From JAEUTH01 sp039931675 (GTDB taxonomy: Bacteria > Bacteroidota > Bacteroidia > AKYH767-A > OLB10): a stretch of 64,000 nt of DNA. A program made the translations under genes and the position numbers. Of this stretch, positions 17,358 to 24,913 are shown in pieces. Positions within the stretch are counted from its first letter, which is position 1. Every line of letters starts with the position of its first letter. The stretch is from positions 1-64,000 of the forward strand of contig JBDTRM010000044.1 of NCBI GenBank assembly GCA_039931675.1, written 5' to 3'. The notes beneath the pieces were generated by a model. The model searched no databases. It had not been told where the DNA came from and saw only the letters and a program-made list of their open reading frames with translations.

Positions 17358-18725
17358 TTATTTAGTCAACTCCATTTTCTTGCTGATAGCTTTGTTGCCA
17401 TCAACTATTAATGAATACATGTAACTACCCGCTGCTAATTCATTCGCATTAATAGTTACCTCGCTAACACCTGCCTTTTCAATTTTAATTGACTTCATGG
17501 TTACACCCGCTAAATTTGTAATTACTAATTCAGCAGTGTGGAAAATTGAAGGAATATAAAACTTAATTACCGATGATTGATTAAAAGGATTAGGATTGTT
17601 TTGCTCTAAACGTGCAGCATCCGTATTGCTTGACAATTGCCCGTTGCCACTTGCCTCTTTAAAGTTTGAACAGCACTGTGATAATGATTTTTCAAACATA
17701 TCCATGCGTGTTTTCATCTCAGCATTATCTTTTACCAATTGATCAATTTTTGCATCTTTTAAAATAATTTCTTTTTGTTGCTCATTAATGGCTTGCGTTA
17801 AAATCGGAATCAAACCTAAATAGTTAATTCCTTTGTATTGGAATGGATGTGATTCATCCATGCTCTTATCATAATTGGTTACTACTAAATTTGGAATAAC
17901 TTTTTCCACTTCCTGTGCAATAAGACCATACTGACTTCCTTTTGGCAAATTCATTTTTGCATACTCTGCTTTGAAGTTATATGTTTTTGCTTCCAATTGA
18001 GTAATGAGGCTTAATGCGTTTTCAACCGGTTTAATGTTTTCCTTTAAACGGGCGTCAGATGGATTATTAAATACCCCGGTAACAGTCACAGCCCCGTTAA
18101 AATATCCGGCATAACCACCTGTCGTTGAAGCATTATATCCCCACATCGCGTAGCAGCTTGCACCAGTATTGGCCCATCCGTATATACCATTACCATCACT
18201 TAAAAGCGTCTGACCCCTTATACCATCTGAAGTAACACCTATTGCATGCAATTTAGCTGCGGGCGGAGTACCTAAACCTATAGCTACATTGCCACTTGCG
18301 TATATGTCTCTCCAATTTAAAGAAGCAGATCCTAAATCAAGAAGGAAGCTTGAAGCAGGTAACAAACTGACATTAACTGCTGTGGTTGGACTTAAATTGC
18401 CGAGAGTTTTATTGGCGCTTGCACTTGTCACTGCCACCCAAGCTGTTCCGTTGTAACTATAAAATCCCGGAGTAAGATTAGTTTGATAAATTAGCAAGCC
18501 CATTACCGGTGATGTAATTGCATCTCGCTGCGCCTTCGTCATACGTGGAAGCAAAACGCCTTTGGTGGTAGAGGTAACATCTAACAATGCCTTGGCATTT
18601 GGGGTTGTAGTACCAATGCCAACTGAACCTGTGGCAGGAAATGTGTTTTGCGCTTTTACGCTTTGTGCGCATAGTGCTGCTGCTATTATTGAAGTGCAAA
18701 TAGTGTTTTTAATGATTTTTTTCAT
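17358..18725 (-). CDS. Secreted tail-spike-like protein with S74 chaperone domain and T9SS domain
   Basis: 455 residues. Signal peptide (ends VKAQ), then a PATGSVGIGTTTP start and KGVLLPRMTKAQRDAI, typical of Bacteroidota S74 proteins. Residues ~215-290 are the S74 endosialidase-type intramolecular chaperone: PSDARLKENIKPVENAL with the SDxxxK(E)NI self-cleavage region, TYNFK, QYGLIAQEVEKVIPNLV. A coiled coil (~310-350) and a T9SS domain (~375-455: LEQNNPNPFNQSSVIKFYI, ELAAGSYMYSLIVDG) follow. S74 domains trimerise the fibre and then cleave themselves off; here cleavage would also remove the sorting domain. Confidence 0.88.
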   Translation of the reverse strand: MKKIIKNTICTSIIAAALCAQSVKAQNTFPATGSVGIGTTTPNAKALLDVTSTTKGVLLPRMTKAQRDAITSPVMGLLIYQTNLTPGFYSYNGTAWVAVTSASANKTLGNLSPTTAVNVSLLPASSFLLDLGSASLNWRDIYASGNVAIGLGTPPAAKLHAIGVTSDGIRGQTLLSDGNGIYGWANTGASCYAMWGYNASTTGGYAGYFNGAVTVTGVFNNPSDARLKENIKPVENALSLITQLEAKTYNFKAEYAKMNLPKGSQYGLIAQEVEKVIPNLVVTNYDKSMDESHPFQYKGINYLGLIPILTQAINEQQKEIILKDAKIDQLVKDNAEMKTRMDMFEKSLSQCCSNFKEASGNGQLSSNTDAARLEQNNPNPFNQSSVIKFYIPSIFHTAELVITNLAGVTMKSIKIEKAGVSEVTINANELAAGSYMYSLIVDGNKAISKKMELTK

Positions 18726-18778
18726 TTTTTTGAGATATTAATGTAAGAAATAGTTTTTAGTTTTATGTAACGGGCTTA

Positions 18779-18829
18779 CCTCTATACTTTAGAGGCTGAA
18801 TGTGTGTTTACCTGGTAAACCGCACATTC
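18779..18829 (-). promoter_or_regulatory. Double hairpin in the leader of the S74 protein gene
   Basis: Two adjacent hairpins 54-105 nt upstream of the start at 18725: CCTCTA/TAGAGG at 18779-18795, and GAATGTG..TTTACC / GGTAAAC..CACATTC at 18798-18829 with a small internal loop. They may form a structured 5' leader or end the upstream 70-codon gene. No T-run follows. Nothing else is evident in 18726-19019. Confidence 0.4.
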
Positions 18830-19019
18830 AATTTTCACTTTTTTTTTATTTCCAATTATGTGAGAAAAACAAAAAATTACCACATGGTTTTTTGAATACG
18901 ATTTTAAGTTTTGGACTCATTGTGTTGAATAGTTACCGGAAATTTGCAAATCTGGAATGCTGATACCGTTTTATTACAGCACTTAATAATTTTATTAAAT
19001 TCTATATTACTATCCTATA

Positions 19020-19232
19020 TCAAATGATGATATAATGTGTTCTGCATTTTTCGCATTGATAAAATTTCGCGTTAATTGTTCCGAATGTGACAGTTGAGAT
19101 TATTCTGCCTGTTAGTGATTTCCTGTTCGTCACTTTTAATACTCCGTCACACTTCATGCAGGTAATACCTTTCAGCATTATTGAATCAAGATGAAGTATT
19201 GGCATTGTATTAATTTTAGTTTCTAAAATCAT
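19020..19232 (-). CDS. Small zinc-ribbon protein, unknown function
   Basis: 70 residues with two CxxC knuckles 33 residues apart: CMKCDG at ~25-30 and CEKCRTHY at ~58-65. The segment between them (LTGRIISTVTFGTINAKFYQ) suits the beta-hairpin of a zinc ribbon. It stands alone, 220 nt from the neighbouring regulator gene. The paired cysteines support a real gene; the first ~20 residues may not be translated (a second ATG is at residue 10). Confidence 0.55.
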   Translation of the reverse strand: MILETKINTMPILHLDSIMLKGITCMKCDGVLKVTNRKSLTGRIISTVTFGTINAKFYQCEKCRTHYIII

Positions 19233-19453
19233 TTTTATTCAACGGGCAGAGAAAGAAAGGATAAGGCACAATAATATCCTGTGACACTTCTGAAAAAAAA
19301 ATTATGTGATGAGTTGGAATACGGGGTGGGATAGAAAGGCTTTAACGAGGGATGGCTTTAAAAAAAATGAATAATTGCTTTATAGTTGTGAGTTGCAAGG
19401 ATGACAGAAAAGGCAGATGCTGAAACAAGTTCAGCATGACGGGAAAATAAGGG

Positions 19454-20191
19454 TTATTCTTTTATTCCAAGAATGTTGAACAATCCATCGCGATAAGTAT
19501 TGCTGATGGGGATTTTATAACCCGCTGCATAAACCTCAGTCGGATCAATATTCTGCACTAAATTAACCTGCACAGCAAAACCGCGATGTGTTCTGTAAAA
19601 TTTATCTGCCGGTAATTGCATTAAAAAATCAGTGAGTGTATAACGAATGAGAATGCCTTTATTTTCCCTGGTATGAATCATCACGTAATTCTGGCGGCTT
19701 TCTATATATACGATTTCATCAAATGATAGTTTAACAAAACGCTGGTTTTCGCGGATGAAAATGAAATCTCTTGGAATAGCTGTTGAAAGTGAAGCGTGCG
19801 AATTTGTTTTTGATGCAGTATAATTATTGAAAGCAATTTCGATTGCTGCAAACAATTCTTCTTTATTAAATGGCTTTACGATATAAGCATTGGGCTTTAC
19901 TTTTTTTGCCCGCTCAATGGTATGACTGTCGCTGTTTGCCGTTAAAAAAATAAATGGCAGATGGTAACTCTCATTAATTTTTTCTGCCAGGTCAATTCCA
20001 TCTTTGTTGTCTTTAAGGTTGATATCAATCAGCAACATGTCGGGTTTGTCTTTTTCAATCATTTCTAAAGCAAGCGTATAATTGAGCGCAGGTTTGCACA
20101 CCATGTAACCAATGCTCAAAAGATTACTTTTTATTTTTTCAGCAATTAGTATTTCATCCTCTACTATTCCGATTTTAATTTCTGTTTGCAT
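19454..20191 (-). CDS. LytTR-family response regulator
   Basis: 245 residues. Receiver domain 1-~125: acidic pair in GIVEDE, phosphoacceptor Asp in MLLIDINLKD (~residue 56), Thr in FLTANSD and Lys in IVKPFNKEE. LytTR DNA-binding domain ~140-245: FVKLSFDEIVYIESRQNYV, YRTHRGFAVQVNLV, IPISNTYRD. It is 22 nt downstream of the TPR histidine kinase gene and is surely its partner. LytTR regulators typically bind repeated promoter sites, but no target is evident here. Confidence 0.95.
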   Translation of the reverse strand: MQTEIKIGIVEDEILIAEKIKSNLLSIGYMVCKPALNYTLALEMIEKDKPDMLLIDINLKDNKDGIDLAEKINESYHLPFIFLTANSDSHTIERAKKVKPNAYIVKPFNKEELFAAIEIAFNNYTASKTNSHASLSTAIPRDFIFIRENQRFVKLSFDEIVYIESRQNYVMIHTRENKGILIRYTLTDFLMQLPADKFYRTHRGFAVQVNLVQNIDPTEVYAAGYKIPISNTYRDGLFNILGIKE

Positions 20192-20213
20192 TGATTTTAA
20201 TTATTAATTCGAT

Positions 20214-22298
20214 TTAGCTGTGAAACGGAATCTCAAACACACTTCCGTTATCATTATAGAAAATTAAATTACCGCCAAGTTGTTCGGTGAGCAATCGGAT
20301 TACTTTCATTCCAAAGGAAATTGAATTTTCCAAATCATAACCTACAGGTAAACCGGGACCGTTGTCGCGATAAACGAGTTTGAAGTTCTTGGACACACCT
20401 TCACTTTCTCTTTCACCTTCACCCAATGCTATTGAGATAATATTTTTCCTGTTTTGTCCCATTGCATATTTAAAAGTATTGGTGAGTAATTCATTTATTA
20501 TTAAACCAAGAGGGACTGCTGCATCAATACTGATATTTGTTTCATCAGCTATAATTTTAAATTCAACTTCGGTATTCGGTTTCTTAAAAACACTTTCCAC
20601 CTGCGTATATAAATCAGTTACAAAGCTTTTGAATTCAACAGAAGCCATTTCATCTGCACGATATAATTTATGATGAATAAGTGCAATGGATTGGACGCGG
20701 CTTTGTCCTTCCATCACAGCAGCTTTTGCTTTGTCATCCTCTATTGTTTCTGATTGCAATTCGAGCAAGCTGCTGATGACTTGCAAATTGTTTTTTACAC
20801 GATGGTGAATTTCTTTAATCAGCATTTCTTTATCAACAACCAACTGGTCGCTGCGTTTTTTCTCCCAGCTTATTTTATTCCGCTGATAGTAAACTACAAT
20901 CGAAAATAACAGCAGAAATGCAAGCCCTGCGAAAGTGGAGTTGCGTATAGTTCGTTGACGTTTGACTTCACTTGCTGCCAAAGCATCCTTTTTTTCCTGA
21001 ATGGCTTTCTCCTTTGCTTCTTTCTTATCAAACTCATATTCCATTTGCGATTGCACTATTTTCTTAGTGTTTTCTTCATTAAACAAGCTGTCGCGATATG
21101 TGATAGATAATTTATAATGATTCAATGCATCTTTATAATTTCCCATTGCACTGTCTAATGATGTGAGACCCGAATAAGTTTTGTACAAGTGCTCAGGGCT
21201 ACCAATTTCATAAGAAAGTGCCAGGCCTTTTTTTAAATAAAGCAATGCGTCAATATTTTTCTTTTGCATTCCATAAATTTTCCCTATCTCTGTATATACG
21301 TCAGCTAAGTTTTCCTTATCACCCACTTCTTCTGAAATTTTTAATGCATTAAAATAATTTTCTAAAGCTTCAGAAAGATTTCCCTGCTTCTGGTTTACTA
21401 ATGCAATACTGGTGTATGCCGAGGCCATGCCGGTTTTGTCCCCCCTTTCTTTACTTATTGCAAGCGAAGCATAATTATTCTTTAATGCTTCCGGAAAATT
21501 GCGCAGGCTCGCATAAATATTACCGATATTGTTGTAAGATTGGGAAATGCCTTGTTTGTCATTCAGTTCTTTTTTTATTTCTAATGAGGCGATATGATTC
21601 TTCAATGCTTCAGTTAAATTATTCATGCCATCATAAATACTTCCTATGTTATTATAAGAGGCAGCCATTTTTTCTCTATCATTTCCTGCTTCCCTAAACT
21701 TTAGAGCATTTAACTGAGCCTTTAGTGCTTCAGGATAATTTCCCTGTTCCGCATATATAATTCCTAAATTGTTATATGCATCTGCAACGGAGCTTTTATC
21801 TCCTGATTCTTCTGAAATTTTCAAACAGGTAGAAAAACTTGTCATTGCCTCTGAAAAATTACCCATCATATACTCGGCATTTCCAATCTCAGTATAAACC
21901 CTCATTTTGTAATCTAAAATTATAGCTTTAGTTCCGAGGCTTGCCGAATGAAGCAACCGGTCAAAAATGAGTAATGCGGCATTTAATTCCTTCAGTGCGT
22001 TGTCAAATTCTGCGAGGTTGATTAGTGCAGAACCCTTATAAAAATGCGCCCTTGCAATACCCATTTGATAATCCAGTTTGGTTGCAAGGGCGATGGCGGC
22101 ATTAGCAAAATAAATAGCCGTATCAGGATTGCTATTTTCGAATTCGTAAGCAAGCCTGGCGAGGGCTTTTACTTTAGCAGTATCTTCTTTAGCAGTTTTT
22201 AAAACAATTTGTAATGAATCAATGATTTTGTTTTGGGAGAACGAAAAATGCTGAAACAAGTTCAATATGAAAAAGAGAAAGATTGCTTTTGATTTCAT
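20214..22298 (-). CDS. TPR-containing HisKA_2 sensor histidine kinase
   Basis: 694 residues. Signal sequence (ends FSFSQ), ~9 tetratricopeptide repeats at ~40-400 (recurrent AYNNLGIIYAEQGNYPEALK-type units), one membrane span at ~448-468, a HisKA_2 dimerisation domain with phospho-His in KEIHHRVKNNLQ at ~496, and a HATPase (LGLIINELLTNTFKYA, RDNGPGLP, SFGMKVIRLL). TPRs are presumably periplasmic and sense a protein or peptide. Forms a two-gene unit with the LytTR regulator at 19454-20191. The ligand cannot be predicted. Confidence 0.93.
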   Translation of the reverse strand: MKSKAIFLFFILNLFQHFSFSQNKIIDSLQIVLKTAKEDTAKVKALARLAYEFENSNPDTAIYFANAAIALATKLDYQMGIARAHFYKGSALINLAEFDNALKELNAALLIFDRLLHSASLGTKAIILDYKMRVYTEIGNAEYMMGNFSEAMTSFSTCLKISEESGDKSSVADAYNNLGIIYAEQGNYPEALKAQLNALKFREAGNDREKMAASYNNIGSIYDGMNNLTEALKNHIASLEIKKELNDKQGISQSYNNIGNIYASLRNFPEALKNNYASLAISKERGDKTGMASAYTSIALVNQKQGNLSEALENYFNALKISEEVGDKENLADVYTEIGKIYGMQKKNIDALLYLKKGLALSYEIGSPEHLYKTYSGLTSLDSAMGNYKDALNHYKLSITYRDSLFNEENTKKIVQSQMEYEFDKKEAKEKAIQEKKDALAASEVKRQRTIRNSTFAGLAFLLLFSIVVYYQRNKISWEKKRSDQLVVDKEMLIKEIHHRVKNNLQVISSLLELQSETIEDDKAKAAVMEGQSRVQSIALIHHKLYRADEMASVEFKSFVTDLYTQVESVFKKPNTEVEFKIIADETNISIDAAVPLGLIINELLTNTFKYAMGQNRKNIISIALGEGERESEGVSKNFKLVYRDNGPGLPVGYDLENSISFGMKVIRLLTEQLGGNLIFYNDNGSVFEIPFHS

Positions 22299-22413
22299 GT
22301 TCTGATTTCTTGTATTATAAAATCCCGTGATAACAGCGGAAACTTTGCTTTAACTTCTATAGAAAGTGCGTCTTAAAGATATTCCAACCCCGAAATTGTC
22401 TCAGCGGGAAAAT

Positions 22414-24849
22414 TTATTGCTTGACAAATATTGAATGAAACAATTGATGGTTTATGCTCAATTCAATTACATATACACCAACAGTTAAATTACTTACATC
22501 AACCCGGTTTTGATTTTTTAAAGAAAATACTTTACCGCCTAAAACATTACAGATGGTTATTTCAAAAGAATTATTATCTGCAATAAGAGAGTTGTTAATC
22601 ATTAAAAAACTATTGGCAGGATTTGGATAAACCGTTAAAAGCAAATTTGTTTTTACATCATTTATCCCATTCACCACATTTGAATAACCTGGTGTAACCG
22701 GAGATAAGTTTATGATTGGTTTCGTTCCATCAGGATAACATCCTATTGATACGTCAGTTACCTGTTGCCCGAAAGTCAGCGAATCAATAAACCGATAAGC
22801 GATGCCGTTATATTCAGTAATGGCAATCTGTTCACCTGATGCGCTTAACTTAAAGTTGGTGTGATGTCTTCCCTGCTCCTGTTGTTCATCCGCCCACAGC
22901 AGCATAAACCCGTTTGTATTCATCACAGTATCTCCAACATTCCATTTGCCGGGATTTGTAAAATCATCGGTAATAAAAATGTGGTGCATATCAGTATTTG
23001 CTCCTGCATTATAAATTTCAAACCAATCATCATACTCACCAAAATTATCGGCAACACTTGTTGAGTTTGACGCCATCAATTCATTAATAAAGAGTTGTGG
23101 CTGCTGCCCGATAATTATTTCTTTAAAGCCTAAGCGCGGCTCACGTCCTGTGTTTCCTGCGCCATCAGTATTTTCTAAATAATAAAAAATAGTATCTCCG
23201 TAAGACTGACCTGCTATGCCTGCACCGAAAATTTCATCACCGCTTTTATCATCATAATGCTGTGCATCATCATACATTAAAGTTGAGTTTAAAATTCCGG
23301 CACTTCCGATTTTATATTTCAGATAAACATTACTTACTACGTTCTCATCTTCAACCCAGCTTTTTATATAAACAGAGTCGCCTGCGTATGGCGTATAGGG
23401 TATATGTCGCGTTTCACTGAATATCGGTGCAACATTATTCAACACCAATTGAGAAATCGAATTTGCATTTCGAGTAGTGATGTATGGTTTCAAACCATAA
23501 GGCGCGTGACCGCCTAAAGCTTGAGTATAAGAATCAATAAAGTCATTGTAAGTATAACCATAATCTAATGTGTGATAAGTATCATTCACCACATAAGGAT
23601 CAATAAGTGTTTGAATAGAATCAATCAAAGGATTCATTTGCGATGATGATGCAGCACCCTGAATCATTTTATTCATGAAAAAAGAAAAACGGTCGCGGTA
23701 ATCCTGGTAACTGAATAGTTGCGTAATGAGTTGGCGATTGCCTGTAGTTTGCCAATTGTAAATATCACGCGTGCCCCAATCATGCCCGAGGAAATCAATG
23801 CCATAAGTATTATCCACATCATAAGGAATGTAATCTATCTTATCGGTTTCAGGATTGTGATACAGATAATAATTATTCATGTTGCCGGCATAGTTATCCC
23901 AATTGCCTGTGAGTATATCGAAAGCATAAATGCGCAAAAATGAATTTACATTAAAAACTTCTTCCAAATCATTTTGATAAACATTGCCGCTTCCAAAAGT
24001 GAGTTTGGTGATAAAATTTTTCAGATCAGTATAATCATCGGCAACATCATTTATTTTCAGATTGTAAACTCTTCTTCCTCCCGATGTAATTTTATAATTA
24101 TCAGGATTGGTTCCGAGATAGGCCAAATCAGCGGGATAAAGGCACTTGTAATAATTGCCCCAGTTATTCAGGTAACGTGCTTTAAGAAAATTTTCATCCT
24201 CATGCTCTACATTAATATACAAGCCGTAATAATTCCCATTGATGTAAAGCTCCACATGATTAGATCTGTTAAAGGGCAAACGCATACGCTCACCTGTTTC
24301 CCAAAAAAGTTTAGAGCGGACGATAGACGGATCATTATGTTCTCCATTAAGATTCATTTTTTCAATGCCAGAAAATTTTTGTCCGTGTACAAATGTGTTG
24401 AACGATACTTTGAAAGATTTTTTTCCCGCTGTGCGCGAAGTGTTGCCGCGAAGGCGAAAACCTATATTGTAAACGGTATCAATATTCACTCCGTCATTAA
24501 AAATAAACGTGGCCGGAAATTCGTGATTGCTGAAAACATTGGTCAGTATTTCATTAAGCGAATCAGGATCAATAATTATATCAACACGGGATACAACAGA
24601 ATCATTAAAAACTTTTCCCTTTGCAGGGACATAAGGTTGCGCTGACGCAATATTTAAAAATGCAACGAAACAAACTATAAGGTTGGCGGGGACGCCAACC
24701 TTGTATAAAAGGTTGATGAGGACACCAACCTTGGACATTAGGGTTATCCGTGGTTGGCGTCCCCGCCAACCACTTGATATTGCAGCATCTGATAAGGTTG
24801 GCGGGGATGCCAACCTTGGATAAGCAAGCAGTAACTTTTTAAAAAACAT
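22414..24849 (-). CDS. CotH-like kinase-fold protein with lamin-tail and T9SS domains
   Basis: 811 codons from the ATG at 24849; an internal ATG at 24738 is the other option. The CotH-like domain (~95-440) shows RLRGNTSRTAGKKSFKVSF, EHNDPSIVRSK, ELYINGNYYGLYINVE and NWDNYAGNMNNYYLY. CotH relatives are atypical protein kinases. A lamin-tail domain follows (~600-720: INELMASN, DWFEIYN, FKLSASGE), then a T9SS domain (VYPNPANSFLMIN, VGVYVIEL). The N-terminal ~55 residues are abnormal: palindromes at 24679-24817 interrupt what would be a simple signal peptide (MFFKKLLLAY joined to NLIVCFVAFLNIASAQ). Confidence 0.85.
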   Translation of the reverse strand: MFFKKLLLAYPRLASPPTLSDAAISSGWRGRQPRITLMSKVGVLINLLYKVGVPANLIVCFVAFLNIASAQPYVPAKGKVFNDSVVSRVDIIIDPDSLNEILTNVFSNHEFPATFIFNDGVNIDTVYNIGFRLRGNTSRTAGKKSFKVSFNTFVHGQKFSGIEKMNLNGEHNDPSIVRSKLFWETGERMRLPFNRSNHVELYINGNYYGLYINVEHEDENFLKARYLNNWGNYYKCLYPADLAYLGTNPDNYKITSGGRRVYNLKINDVADDYTDLKNFITKLTFGSGNVYQNDLEEVFNVNSFLRIYAFDILTGNWDNYAGNMNNYYLYHNPETDKIDYIPYDVDNTYGIDFLGHDWGTRDIYNWQTTGNRQLITQLFSYQDYRDRFSFFMNKMIQGAASSSQMNPLIDSIQTLIDPYVVNDTYHTLDYGYTYNDFIDSYTQALGGHAPYGLKPYITTRNANSISQLVLNNVAPIFSETRHIPYTPYAGDSVYIKSWVEDENVVSNVYLKYKIGSAGILNSTLMYDDAQHYDDKSGDEIFGAGIAGQSYGDTIFYYLENTDGAGNTGREPRLGFKEIIIGQQPQLFINELMASNSTSVADNFGEYDDWFEIYNAGANTDMHHIFITDDFTNPGKWNVGDTVMNTNGFMLLWADEQQEQGRHHTNFKLSASGEQIAITEYNGIAYRFIDSLTFGQQVTDVSIGCYPDGTKPIINLSPVTPGYSNVVNGINDVKTNLLLTVYPNPANSFLMINNSLIADNNSFEITICNVLGGKVFSLKNQNRVDVSNLTVGVYVIELSINHQLFHSIFVKQ
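24679..24817. repeat. Cluster of four 24-nt REP-like palindromes inside a coding region
   Basis: Copies at 24679-24702, 24709-24732, 24750-24773 and 24794-24817. Each has ~10-bp stems (AAGGTTGGCG / CGCCAACCTT) around a GGGA-type tetraloop; the third has the reverse orientation (TCCC loop) and starts GTGG. Copies 2 and 4 carry point changes. The cluster adds a multiple of three bases to the CotH-like gene and splits its signal peptide. Confidence 0.85.
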
Positions 24850-24913
24850 GATTAGAAAATTTTTGTGAAGATAATGAATGGTTGACTATTGACCATTACC
24901 CTTTAAAAGTGAC

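Noticed and set aside
23974..24645. 223-codon plus-strand frame inside the CotH-like gene
   Set aside because: Opposite frame of a gene with clear CotH motifs; its Ile-rich sequence is a mirror of codon use.
24679..24817. CRISPR array
   Set aside because: Repeats are palindromic, in both orientations, with spacers of 6-20 nt and no cas genes nearby.
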